A stretch of DNA of 64,000 bases from Magnaporthiopsis rhizophila. Its lineage: Eukaryota; Ascomycota; Sordariomycetes; Magnaporthales; Magnaporthaceae. Below, piece after piece: positions 10,701-23,003 of this stretch. Made by a program: the position numbers and the translations under genes. The notes under the pieces were generated by a model. That model worked only from the letters and a program-made list of their open reading frames with translations, was not told the DNA's origin and did not search any database. Where the stretch lies: positions 174,674-238,673 of the forward strand of contig PYSS01000032.1 of the NCBI GenBank assembly GCA_003049465.1, in the 5' to 3' direction. The stretch's first letter is position 1. Each line of letters opens with the position of its first letter.

Positions 10701-13700
10701 ACACCCACCCTCGTCTTGGGTCCGTCTTGGTCCATTTGCGGGCAGGTTCAGCCACTTGTTCTTGGAAGCCAAACAGCGCCGGCTTTGATAGACAACGTCC
10801 TCTCGGCGGTCTCTTGTGCGCTTATCCCACCGGTGTGTGACAAAGACGTATATGAGAACGGGCAGGTCCCCGCCTCGTGCGACCTGGGCGTTCTGGGCTA
10901 ATGCGTGCAGCAGGTACGCGTGTGGTGTGTCCCTGCAACCTAGGTACGGTCCACCTACCAGGTAGTCGGGGAAATCACGACCAAGCCGGCGTGTGGTGTG
11001 TCAGGCCAAATGTCCGCAGGGAAACGCCGGCCGGTTGGGTGGTTCCACAGCCCGGAACGGCATAAGTGACGGTATTATAGCATCAGACCCTGCCTGCCGC
11101 TGTCGCTTATCATCTTGTTCTAGAGCGTGGGCAGCCGCATAACGCCCGGGATGGAGAGTAAAGGGGTGATTTTTCGGCATCTCTATCGTCCTGTAGCCTC
11201 GGAGGGAATATAGAGACCCCCGCTGATCAGCGGGATCGACGGCGTTTCCGGCGTAATATTCCGGCACGCCCGCGATATCGAAACACTGCTTCTTCTCCCT
11301 TTCCTCGAGTGAGGCTGGAATGAGGCGAACCTTTAGTAGCCTCCAGGTAGGACATGGCGGCTGTCGATCCTTGATTGATAGACATGGACCGGTGAAAAGG
11401 GAGGTTGATAGTCGGTCCGATGGTCTAGAACGCGGCAGACACCATTTGCGAGGCTGCTTGCCGGCTTTGAACACCCGGCATTTTCGTGGAGATCAGTTCA
11501 TGTGGCCGGCTCAGGAGGTGGAATGGATCAGGAGCCGCTGAGAGTGAAGCGTCTGTAGTGAAAGCCTCCGAGCTCGAGGTTCTCATGACAATGTGGGTAA
11601 AGCCGCCTGATGGACTTTGGTGTATTTGGATGTGGGAGCAAGGGGCCTATAGACCCAGAACTTGTGGTGTGGACGTGACGGCCTCTCGTGACGACCACTC
11701 GATGTCGGGACGTGTGCTGCCGCTTCGGGTGCCGAAGTGGTTGCTTGCTTGTACCATGACCACACGGCCCAGGTACACTGGACTTCTCCGAAGGAGTTCA
11801 GGACTTCGCCTCCGCTGGTTGGGCTCGAAAAGGAGGTATCCGTTTGTGCGACAAGCACAGTCAGCAAGCGACCAAGTAAGTCCCGTTGCGTTGTAGACGC
11901 CGCCGAAGGAACTAGGGATGCCCCAGATTTTGCCCGCGTGCGCCCTCATCAGCAAGCCATGGCCAGCTAGCATTGCAGGCAGCCGCGAAATGGCGGTCTG
12001 GGGGTCCCATGTTTGCCCCCCGCCTCGTCTCATGGCGGTGCAAGCAGGTGACGCGAGCGTGCTTCTCAACTCGTGGTGTTCGTCACATCAATGTAGGCCC
12101 AGTCGGGATCCCGCGTCACCACCCTCGGCTGTTCTGGCAAGCGCGCACGATCTGCCTGCGGGATTGTGCAGCCGGGAAGCCTCATTCTTGGACTTTCATT
12201 TTTTCTTTTCTTTTGTTTTTTTTTTTCTTTCTTCTCCTTTTTTTCCCGCCCCGTTATTTCTTGGTGTTTCAACAATGACTGCTGAGAGGCGAACCAAAAA
12301 AAGATATCGAGTTTGACGCAGCTCCAGCTCCAGGTAGAGCAACCGAACCGGAGTTCTCGATGCCAAGCATCTGCAGGGTCGGAGCCAGGGGGCTCGTGCT
12401 GGTTTCGATTCGGCGACAATTGGAGCGAGCATGGGTTGGGTGGGTTAGTGGTGGTGCAGGCCTGGGTCATCCTTGCGAGATCTCGAGAGCTCAAATCTCA
12501 TTCCATCTTGTCCCGTAGGTGGCCGATAGGTTGCACCCATCCCGCTGTTTTGGGATCTTGGCACTGGACGGAAGCACGGCTCTCAGGGCCCTCCTCCCAG
12601 ATCTGAAGTTGCAAGCGCACACAATCTGGGATGAGGGGGACGCCCGCCGTCACAAATGATAGCCCGATTTCGCACGCCTTTGGTAGCACCACCCCAGCGC
12701 CTCCCCAGCTCCACACACCCCCACCGCCTGGCGCCAACTCTAGCCCCGGCACGTTTCCAATCTGTGCTCCTTTTTCTTTTTTTCCTTTTTTTACCCCGAG
12801 CCGAGCAGCTCGGGGCCAGCTTCGGCGGCCGTTTTCGTCAAGCATCTAAAAGACCAGACCTGGTCACACTGTGCGCTGTTGGAGCCCCAGACGCTCTCCA
12901 CCTCGACGCCGCACTCCTGCTTCCCTCCCCGGCCGGGAACGGAGATAGGCTCCTTGTTGGTGTGGCAGCCGGCCTTGCAACGGTACCGTCGCCTCAGGTC
13001 TAGACTGCTCACAATACGCTAGGACGATTCTGCCGAGATCTGCAGGCCGATCCGAGTCCCTGGTTGGCGCACGCGTGTGTGCAGGGAGGGTTACCCTGGT
13101 CGACACCAAAGCTCACCGTTGAACTTTGAGGGACGTCTTCTGAGACTGTGCTTCCCATCGCCTTGTTGGTCAGCTTGTTGCCAGCAAGGCTGGGTGGTGG
13201 GCGAGCATATTTCTGCACGCGCCACGCATACGCAGCAGCCCCTTTCGGTTTTCACCTGCAAGTGTTTCCGCAAACCCGCCGGGTAGATAAGAAAAAAAGA
13301 AGCAGCAGCAGATCATGAATCAGCAAGGTGAAATGTCATGCATCACTCCTGATATGCCTGTACGCCCCAAGCAGCTCCCTCGTACATATCCCGACGTAGT
13401 GTCTCATAATCCGCAAAGTGAGGGACCTGGCCGCCCGCAGCACGGGGGGAGACGGCGGTGGCACTTTGGCGTCCATCTTTATCCCCCGCGACGGTGAAGA
13501 ACCCGGGGCTCCTGAATCGATTGGCCGACGGGCTTCCCGGGCTCCTGGCTCGGTCGCCTTGGACTCGACACTCGGTGACGCCTTTGGGGTGGAGACTGGT
13601 CTGATAAAGGATCGTCGCTGCGCCTAGGTGGAAGCAATATGACAGGCAAGGACGAGGGCTGGAAGCTGCTGGCGCCCGGGCCTTCTTGCGAAATCTCCTC

Positions 13701-16700
13701 CCGCAGACCGCCTCGCCCAACATATTGCTTCCTCTGTGAATTGCGTCGACGCGGGCACCGTACGAAGCTGTACCCTCTGCGTGTTAGGTTCGTGCGGTGG
13801 CACGTGAGCCGGCGATACCTGGGTATCCAACTGTGGTCACACCATGCAACTGCTGCTGTCTCCTTTGTTGGGACTCGGCCGTGACTCGAAGGGTGTCGGC
13901 TTGCCACGCTTGCTGCCTTCTCCGCCCGCAACAGCGATGTCCCCTGCCCGTAGCGCATTTTTTTTTTTCTCCGACAGCCACGCCGCGTAGGGCCGCGCTT
14001 GGCTTGCCAGGAGGGGCTGGCTTTCCCAATAGAAGAGCCGAAGACAAACAAATCGGATCCCTTTTCTTTTCTTCTTCCATATCTTTCTTCCGTGCTCTCC
14101 CGATAGGGTGGGTGTTCGGGCTCGATGTTTGCTTGTTCTCGCCGGGATGCGGGAGGAGCCATTTCTGCTCACAAGCAGCCACCCACCATCACAGCGCAAG
14201 CTACCGCTCGCGGCTGTAGTGGTCGGTTCATTGTTCGGTGCGTGTCACTCCCGGAGGGTTCAAAGCAGCAGCGCGGGCGGCAGCGACACGAGGAAAGAGC
14301 TCAGCGCGCTTTTGGATGCTTGTTTTGGTGAGCGACCACGCCGGCGAGGCGATGTTTTGGCGTCCGGTATACCTGGTCAGTCGGCTAGTATCCCTGGTGG
14401 GCACTCGCTGCATCGCACGGTCTCTCAGCCACTGGGCCCCAGTATCCACCTGTCATCCGGCTTCCCTGCTCGACGTTTGCCGACAAGGTGCTGGGGCTGG
14501 CTCGCGCGAGTGTTTTGGAAGCTTCAATCCCGTGGCCTGTGCTCGACTCGTCTGGCCTGCTGGTGTTGATCCCCCGTTTGCCCCTCCATTCTGGGGCTGG
14601 AGCCGACCAGGCCAGAGACGCAGGCGCACATTGAGTCTGGCACCTCTAGGGTCTGGCTGTATGAATCCACCCCTGTAGGGGCTGCCGAGACGGTTGGGAC
14701 CCCAAGGGTGTACTTGTAGCGCTGTCGTACACGGTTTATGCCGTACGAGGGTAGGCCAGAAGCAAGGGCGACGAATGATGGACGTGAAGGAAGGTGTCCC
14801 CTTTCTATTTTCTTTTTTTGTCTACTTTTTTTTAGGTTCTTCTTTTTTTTTTCTTTTTTTCCCTGTAATTTTTTTTCGTCCTCTTTTCTTCGTCCCGTTG
14901 TGGAAACTGCTCCTCCGTCCCTGCCTGGCCACCTACACACCTTCCTTCCACGACAGAGACCTGGGTGGGTACCTGAGGTACATCTTTCCTTGCGTGGTTG
15001 GAACTTCCCGTGCTTGTAGTTTCCTCTCTTTCTTTGCTCGCTCCGTTTGTGCTGCCATTGCTTGCAGCCCTGGCTTCTCCTCCATTGTTCCCACGCAGCA
15101 TCGTGGATGGCGTTTGTCTATTCAAGAGCCTAGCCCTTCTTGCCCACTGCTACGCCATGACTGGACGAGCTCGGCTCGCACCCTATACGCACAAGGTGGA
15201 AAGTACAGTGCTTACCTACCTACCTGCCCGGCAGGTACTTGCCTTGGTACCGATCTAGGTGGGTAGGAGGGTGCCTTTGCGAGGCAGCTCTCGCCCAGGT
15301 ATCCTTGCCCAGGTACCTCCTCCCTCATACCTATCGAGACACCTCCACAGTGCTATCCATGCCTCACTGCAGCATCCATCCTGTAGGTCGACCGGTTAGG
15401 TGCGGAGCCCACCTCAGTGCCAGCCGACACAGTTCCTCTTTTGGGAGGGCCACTCAGGCTGGGGCTGGCATCGACCATGGACGGGAATCGAAGTACCGGC
15501 TACCCCGAAGCGCACATGCGCGTCACCTCCATCTTCTTGTCTCCATCTTCTCCCTCTCTGCCATAGGCCCTCCTGCCACTAGGTCTTCACCCTCTTTGGT
15601 CTGCGCGCTACCTCCGCTTTGCATTCTTTAGGCGCTTCCGCTCGCACTCGCCTGTCGCTCTCCCTTCCGATTTGCCCCTGGCGCACGCCCTCCCTCTCCG
15701 TGCTCGGAAGCCTCGCTTGTTCCCGCTTTTCGCCATGCGCATCATCGTCTTTGGTGGGTGAAGATCTGGTCCTCGTCACGAAGTCGTGATCGAGGCTACT
15801 CTGTCGGTCGCCGCCGTGGCGCACACATCACTCTTTCTCCCAAAGCGCCTTCGCCGAGGGCCTATCGAGCTTGCCCTCTTGCGTTCTGCGCCTTCCCAGA
15901 GCTGGGAGGGTGACAAGGCAAAAAGAAGCATAAAGATCAAAACACGACGAGATGTAAGTAAGGTACCTACCTACACTTCCTACCCATTGTGCCACCTCTG
16001 TACCCCTCCCTCCTCATCCTAATCCCGTCCTTTCTGGAATATCATCAAGGGAACACACCCACAGTTCCGCTTTTCCGCCTTTTCTCCACTCCTCACTCCC
16101 TTTGTCTAAAAGCAATCGGGTCCACCCCTTGGGGCATCACTTCACCCCTACCTACCGCTCCTGTCCACCTATCTATTCCCCTACGTACCTCCTACCTCCA
16201 TAACTTACGGTGCTTATCCCAACACCCTTCGTTAATCGCCCTTGCAGCTCCCAGCACCGAGCACCTGCAGCACAACGACGGTACCGCCTGATCAACGTTC
16301 CAGCCCTGCTGCCGCATAGTACCTCATCTACCCCTACCCAGAATCCGGAACACATCCAAAGGCCCCCATCCATCTCGTCCGAGACACCCCACACCCCAAT
16401 AAGCCGAGCTATACGTCGACAGGAAGCCGGTGCTTTGCATCTGCAGCATCACGCGATACCGCGTAGAGCCTGCCGCCGCCTCCTCGCTTGGTACCCGACT
16501 TTACCCTTGTCTGATAGCTCCGGAGGCGCCTTCCGCGCGGACCAAGAGGCACGTACCTACCTAGCCAACGGCCGGCCTCCTTTTGCGGCCTTTGGCGTGT
16601 TACTGGACACGCCGGACCGTCACCAAAGCCAACCCCTTTATGTGGGGAATGTACCTGGAGGCATAAAGGGATCCCCTCGATATTAGCCCGGCCTGTCGCT

Positions 16701-16783
16701 CCTTTGGAAAAACTGCTGGCCGAACTCCCCGCTCCGGTTCGAGCACCCTAGAACCCTAGTATATACGACAAAACGGCAGAATT
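7718..16783. other. About 9 kb gene-poor spacer
   Basis: No reading frame here shows a recognisable domain, and the longer ones (for example 8604-9305 plus, 13479-14162 minus) are Arg/Pro/Ser-rich, lack motifs and overlap others. The stretch holds many pyrimidine tracts (about 12190-12260, 12770-12800, 14800-14900), TACCTACCT/CCTAGGTA words clustered at 14960-16550, and a diverged direct repeat near 9243 and 9333. It may include the 5' UTR or upstream control region of the gene at 16784, or non-coding transcripts, none of which can be shown from sequence. Confidence 0.45.
9243..9371. repeat. Diverged direct repeat with an 8-bp hairpin between the copies
   Basis: A stretch of about 38 bp at 9243 (beginning GGGTTGCTTCGGG) recurs at 9333 (GGGTTTGCTTCGGG), with differences that are mostly transitions. 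Between them is an inverted repeat, GCCAAGCA at 9290-9297 and TGCTTGGC at 9308-9315, with a 10-base loop. It may be the relic of a repeated element. Confidence 0.4.
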
Positions 16784-17728
16784 ATGGCGTTCCCTCATCC
16801 TGGTGGCGGACCGCCCTTCTATCATGCCCAGGTACGGAATATCTCCATTTTGACTGCGGATACAAGCCACCCAGTTGTTTCCGTTATTCGGAAATCCTGT
16901 TTCACCAGATACCACGCCTGTATCGCGGCCTCTGCCTTTGCGGAGCAGTCGTGAGCTGCAACACTTGTGCCAGACTAACTCCTTTTTTTCTTGTCTCTTC
17001 CCATTCTTGCGGCACAGCCGTTCGCTGATGGACAGTTCGATATTTTTGAGTGGCACAACCAGTTCGAGTCGTGTGTGCGTTATTTCTTGGATCATGCCCA
17101 ACACACAGGCCCGGTGCAGGCTGTCGCCGCCTTTATCAATATCCAACTGCCTTTCCAGAAGACGCATAATCCGGCCATATCGTCGAGGCCTTCAGTGTCG
17201 CCTCCCATGCCCCCAGGGCCGGGCGGACCTGGAGGAGTAGGGCCGTCGTCCTCGCGGGCGACTGGAAAGCTATCACTGGGCCTGCCGACATCGTCTGGGA
17301 TGCCGGGAGAGGCGGATCCGCGACACGTGGCGCAGGCAGCGTCGTACTGCAGCCTGACTCCCTACATTCGACGGCTCGTGGCCACCGGCTTCGACATCCC
17401 AGCTGTACTCCATGGCTTCTTCGGAGACGATTGGGTGGTCGGGGTCGGCCCGCTGCACGAGGCTGAACGCCGCAACTACCTCTTTGCAGCCAAGAGCGAC
17501 AGCTGGCTGCGAGTCAAGACTAGTTACGACATGGACGAAGGGCAGATGGTGCCCTTTCTCAAACCGCTCCAGAACGTCACCGAGCTCGAGATCCAGGGGG
17601 CCGAGGCCAGCTGGAGCGAGTGGTTGGCCATGCAGGACTGGATGCTCGGACCCCGCGCGCCTGTTGACGATAACAGCGGCCGGCAGGGCGACCACGGGGG
17701 TGTCAACATTAAGCTCGAGGAGGACTGA
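16784..17728 (+). CDS. Conserved fungal protein of unknown function
   Basis: Exon 1 (16784-16831) encodes MAFPHPGGGPPFYHAQ and exon 2 (17018-17728) continues in frame with PFADGQFDIFEWHNQF; the 186-nt intron has donor GTACGG and acceptor CACAG. The product is about 252 residues. It has an N-terminal aromatic/acidic segment, a helical region (FESCVRYFLDHAQ), a Pro/Gly/Ser linker around residues 60-105, and a C-terminal globular part (YIRRLVATGFDIPAVLHGFF, RRNYLFAAKSDSWLR, LQNVTELEIQ). It ends with IKLEED, which fits a psi-K-x-E sumoylation consensus. There is no signal peptide or membrane span. It looks like a conserved ascomycete family, but I cannot name it or assign a function. The long pyrimidine-rich upstream region may be its leader. 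Confidence 0.8.
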
Positions 17729-19231
17729 TTGACGTGGGGATCTTCCGTTCGTCGATCTCTTATCAGTTAGACGCAAGAGAACTACCCGTCGAGGAGCAAC
17801 TTAATTTTTTTTTTTCACACAAGTTTCCTCATGCGGGATGATAATTCGTTTGGGTCATCCCCAAGCAGGGCAGAAAAGTTCAAAAGCATAGGACAGGCAA
17901 TGGCGCCATCTGGCTCTTTGTACGATATCATTGGGTGGCGTTGGCGGAAGGCTGCAAGTTGCATCGAGCACCAGCCCCCTCTTGATTGGGCTATCCTTTC
18001 CTTTCTTTCAATACGACTTTCTTTTTTTTCTCTGATTCTTCTCTTCTCCTCCCCAAGACTAAATCCTCTCGGCTCTTGGTCGTTAATAGATATCATGGCC
18101 ATGGCATTTCTGGTTGATCCCAAGGTAGGGCAGATTCATCCACAGGCAGCGCCTAGACGCTTGTCTGCCGTGTAATCACGTCGTATCTCGGCTGCGCTGT
18201 AAAGGCTTCGTAGACACGTTGCCCTGGCCAAGAGATGGGTTCGCTTCGGGCACCTTGTTGGCTCCTTGGACCCCGCTTGAGCTGATCCTGCCAGCGTGTT
18301 TGACCAAAGAAAAGTGGTGAAATCGCCTGGTAGACGTCATTGGGAAACCATGATAGCACCGGAGGCGTGCTGTCTGTTTCGATCCTGCTTCGAATGCCGC
18401 TTGCGACCCCCTGAACGGCCCGGGCGACGAGGTGTGGACGTTGGTCGGAGAGAGCAAGGGAGGGTGTTTACTATAGGCAGGGGGAAACCATAATAAGATG
18501 CGGGGGCAAGAGGTGGTGAAAGAGAGAAACGCTCGCTGATGATACAATTAAAAATGTATTGTTTTTGCCCGTCCGTGTTTGCTTTGTGGGGTGACTATCG
18601 AGGTAGGTAGGGGGTGGGTGATAACGAGTTTAGGCCGAGGGAAGCGTTTGTTGACTTGTCGATGATCCGTCTGGTGTTCGTGCCGTCATGGAGGCTTGCA
18701 AGGTACAGCGGGCGTGGGGCTGAATTCCACGCCCTTTGGGCGACTATGACAGCACCGGTGTGAGTGGGCCTAGGCCTGGGTCGGGGGTTTCGTGCTGGAC
18801 GGAACGCTCCTTCCCCTCGTCGCGTTGCAGCCCCTGCCCGTCTGGCTCTCGCTGCTGCAGGCCAGGAAAGAAAAACGCCGGTCGGCGGAGACAAGTCGTG
18901 CGCATACCCACCGCGACCGTAGATTTTTGAAGCGCCAACTGATTCCGAGGGGTCCCTGCGCTTAGACGCCTCGGGTGGGTTCGCCAGTGCCGAAGACGAA
19001 GCTGCGACTGTCGCAAGACACAAAGCGAGAGAGCTCCCTCGTCGCCTGACGGCTTCGCTCTCCATTGGCCAGATCCCGTGGATTGTGTTCCATCCGCGCC
19101 CAGCAAAAGGGCTCCGACTGCGCGGTTTCTGTTGACAGCATCCATACCAAACGAGTTTCGGCAGAGCAAGGGGACACGAGAGAAGCGTCGACGAGACCCC
19201 AACCGATGCGACGCTGCTAGTACGACCGCCG
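17729..19231. other. Spacer upstream of MED5
   Basis: It holds the 3' end of the preceding gene, pyrimidine tracts near 18010-18060, and the MED5 promoter. A 296-codon minus-strand frame at 18595-19485 overlaps the start of MED5 and is a GC-rich shadow. No gene is seen. Confidence 0.5.
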
Positions 19232-22200
19232 ATGGAGGTCGACGCGACGGGAGGAGGAGGAGGAGGAGGAGGAGGAGCCGCAGGCGGAGGCGGAGGCGCG
19301 GCAGCATCAGCATCAGCATCAGCACCAGCACCAGGAGTAGCTGGAGTCGCGCCGAGCAGCAGCGACGCGACCATGACGACGCCGCAGCACCCGCCGGTGG
19401 CGGCGCCGACCCCCGCCCAGATGGCGATGGGGCAGTGGCTACTGTTCCTGTCGCGCTGCCTGGCCACGCGGCTCGACCCGGACACGTTCGATTCTTACGC
19501 GGTGCTTCTGTACGCCCAGCACCCGCTGCCGCCCCGCGCCATCGCCGACATCTTCTTGCGCCCGCGGCCCGGCAACTCGGACTTCCTCGACCCACGCATA
19601 CCGCCCTACCTGCAGATCCTGCTCGGCCACAATTACGTCGACGCCCTGTCGATCCTTGAGGCCATGTACCGCTACTCCACCTCGCACACTCAGAGCCAGG
19701 CCGGCATGCCGGCGTCGTCCGAAGACGGCGAGGACGAGAAGCAGGGCAGTGGGGTTGACGGCAACGACGGGAGTGCTGCCGCCGCTGGGAAAAACAATGG
19801 GCGGCGCCGTCAGAAGCCGGTGTGGGGCAGCTCGTATGCGGCCGAGGAGCACACCTTCTACCGTCTGACCAAGTCCATCGCGAATGGCTCGGGCATAAGG
19901 AGCTTCAGGGACGCCATCGAGATCGCAAGGGTCATGGCCCGGTGGATGAACCTCTTCACCGCAGCCGCGGCCGCCTTCGCTGCCGACCCCATGGGCCCGC
20001 TGCAGAACTCCCTGCCGCTCCAGGAGATGGAGTCGGCCCGCGCCGGCTTCGTCATGCTCCTGCTGGGCCTCTGCGAGAGCAAGCTTATGCTCTCGTCGCT
20101 GAACCATGCCGAGGCAAAAGGTATGTCGATTGCTTTATCTATTGCTGACCAGGAGCAGCCAGCTGAGCTGCCTTGTTTGCTCTGATAAAGTTGACCCTGA
20201 CCCGAGACATCATTTCGACGTCCGCCCGCCGCTATAGTCGCCCGCAAAGAGCTCTCTGAGAGCCTGGCCAATTTTGTGCCGTCCATGGTCCAGAGCGCCG
20301 CCCAGATAGCAGCCCGTCTGGAAGTATTCCGGACCGAGACCTTGGCCAGCTTCGAGCCTGTGGACAAGGCTAAAGAGGCCGCCCATGCAGAGATGAACGC
20401 CCTCCTCGACTCGGCCGTGCCGCCTGAGAACCTAGCCCTCCCCGAAGTCCTCATTACAAACACACGCGTCGGGCTTTACATCTACGTTAACTCTCTTGTG
20501 CGTTCGCCCCATTCACCACTCGACAGGGACAGGCCCGGACGTGCTGACGTGTGATTTTTTTTTTTTTTTTTTTTTGGTTCCGACGCAGCTTGCAGGTCGT
20601 CCCCTCATGGACGACATGGCCATATTCAACTATTTACACAACAGATTTCAGGGAAACCTGCAGCAAATGGCTATCGATTTGATACTGGCATCGTTTGACA
20701 TGATCGCCCACGCAGCCACCTACCGGACGCCGCAGAGGGCGGCGCACGTGCTACGGTCCTACCTAACGAACAAGGTGCCGCTGCTGCTGGTATACCTGGC
20801 CGCATCGGCGCCGCCTTTATACCCCTTCAACGCCGCGGCCTGCGTCGAGCATGCGGTTCGGCAAGTTGGCTCGGCCACCTTCCCTAACATGTCTGAGTAC
20901 CTGGTCACTAGCTCGAGCCGCAACGCCAACACGCTGACCGAGGGCACGCGCGAGGACTTCCTCTTCGCCTGCTGCCTGCACGGCCTCCTCCCCGAGGGGC
21001 GCATCGAGCTCATTCTCAACGAGACGTGCATCAACTCGCTGCCGCCTGAAGGCCGCCTCGTCAAGGACAACCTATTGCAGGAGTGCCTTGCGGACCCGGA
21101 GAAGACCCACCAGCTGGTCAGGAACCTCGACAAGTGCGACGGCAACGTCGGCGCCATCGCCCAGGCCCTTGTCGAGGTCCTCGGCCGGCTTTGCGCCATG
21201 AAGGAGACCATGACCTTGAAGACGCTATGTAACCAACTAGCGAGAGACCCCGTCTATCTCGACGTGCTGCTGCTCTTTGACAAGTTGCCCACCATAGTGA
21301 CTCCGTTGTGCGAGCTCCTGGACAACTGGAGATATGACGAGGACCAGGGCGAGTTCCAGCCTGTCTATGAGGAGTTCGGTTCCGTCCTGCTGCTGCTGCT
21401 GGCCTTTATCCACCGCTACAACCTCTCCGCCGCCGACCTGGGTATCAGGTCCGCCGACTCCTTCGTCGCCAAGCTGATCAGCCGCGGGCACATGGCCCTG
21501 CACCTGGACGAGCTCTCGGAGCAGGAGAAGAGCCACCTCGACAAGTGGATCCACGGCCTCTTCGATAGCGGCGCCGGTGGCCTTGGCGACGAGTTGATGT
21601 CTGCGTGCCCGCCGCAGGAGTTTTACCTCTTAATACCCACTCTCTTCTACAACATTGTCCTCGCCGTCAGCACGGGTTGTCTGTCTGAGGAGAGTCTTAA
21701 GAGCGGCTTGGAGTGTGAGTGTCATTTTTTTTTTTTTTCCCTTTTGGTCACTCCGGTCCGGCCAACGCAATCCAAGCCGTGACCGCTAATTACCTGGCTG
21801 CATGCAGATCTTGTTGATACCTTCCTCCTCCCGGCCCTCGTGCCGGCAATTATTTACCTGTGCAACCATCTTTGGGTCGACCGATCCGACGAACAAAAGG
21901 CCATCATCAGGATACTACAACTTATACTTGCACCCAGTTCCATTTCCAACGAGGCATCCACAATGCTGTCATCCGTACTATGCATGGTGGCCAAGCCGCT
22001 CGACAATGCGCTACGCACATACCAACGCCAGGATGTCAAGAACCAGGACATCGACCCGCTGCTCCGCATCTTGAAGGCGCACGTCCCGGTGTCGAGGCGG
22101 ACGGGAGCCGCCGATAACAACGAGCTGGATCAATGGACCAACACGCCCGGCGGCGGCATCAGCCAGGCCGTGCGTCACACCTTCAGGGGCCTCGTGTCGT

Positions 22201-23003
22201 GGAGTCTGGCGCCTCCAGACCCGGAGCGGAACCCAACCGCCTACACGCATCGCCAGATGCTGGTCGCGCTGCGGCTGATGCGGGCGCGCAATCTGCTGCG
22301 CCTGCTGCTGGACGAGTTCCGGCAGCAGGCCGAGCAGGGCAACGAGAGCGTCGCGCTCGACGTGTGCTGCGCCCTAGTCTGCGCCCCCGACGCCGGCGCG
22401 GGCGAGCAGCCGGACGAGGCGGCGGCGCGTCAGCAGCACCAGCAGATGAACAACATGCTCGACGCGGCCGGCGGCGTCGTGGCCCCCGTGCCCATGCCGC
22501 CGCAGCAGCAGCGCCTCATGTCGCTCCGCCAGGCCCTGCGCTACGAGGCCGAGGACTGGAAGAAGATCCAGCGCCACGACCCGGCCATGGCTGAGGCCGT
22601 CGTGCGCCTACAACGCCGCGTCGAGGAGCAGATGGCCGTGTCGGACGCGGCCGTCGCCGCAGCCGCAGCAGCCGCCGCCGCCGCCGCCACGGCCGTCGCC
22701 ACGGCAGGCATGCTACAGGGCGGCGGCATCAACGACATGATGGCCAGAGACGCCGCGGCCATGGCGGCGGCCGCTGCTGCCGTCGCGGCCGACGGCGGCG
22801 CCGGGGCGGCCGACGGCATGTCGCTCGACGCGTCGGTTGGCGTCGGGCTCGACCTCGGCGCCGGCGACCTAGGCGGCCTGGCCGGCTCGTCGGCCAACTC
22901 GGTCGGCGGCCTCGAAGGCGGCCTCGACCTGGGCGACGACATGTTCAGGGAACTTGGGCCCCTGGACGGCCTGGGCGGATGGGACGACGTCATGGAAATC
23001 TAG
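19232..23003 (+). CDS. MED5: Mediator of RNA polymerase II transcription subunit 5 (Nut1)
   Basis: Four exons: 19232-20120, 20238-20497, 20589-21714 and 21808-23003. All three introns (117, 90 and 93 nt; donors GTATGT, GTGCGT, GTGAGT; T-tracts before two acceptors) keep frame, giving AKVARKEL, VNSLLAGRP and GLEYLVDTFLLPA. The product is about 1156 residues, close to yeast Nut1. Med5 hallmarks include the N-terminal FLSRCLATRLDPDTFDSY, then HPLPPRAIADIFLRP, the central HNRFQGNLQQMAIDLI, and a helical repeat body. Med5 is a Mediator tail-module subunit acting in the nucleus between activators and RNA polymerase II. The N-terminus carries a Gly/Ala tract from a (GGA)n repeat, so a start at the later MTTPQHPP is possible. 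An Asp/Glu/Lys/Gly linker follows around residue 165, and the C-terminus ends in long Ala- and Gly-rich low-complexity sequence. The family call is strong. Confidence 0.93.
19249..19277 (+). repeat. (GGA)n microsatellite coding for poly-Gly
   Basis: About nine GGA units lie inside the first codons of MED5, giving a Gly run. It is a likely site of length variation between strains. Confidence 0.9.

Noticed and set aside
18595..19595. Minus-strand frames of 296 and 283 codons
   Set aside because: They overlap the MED5 start antisense and have low-complexity Pro/Ala/Arg/Leu composition without any domain.
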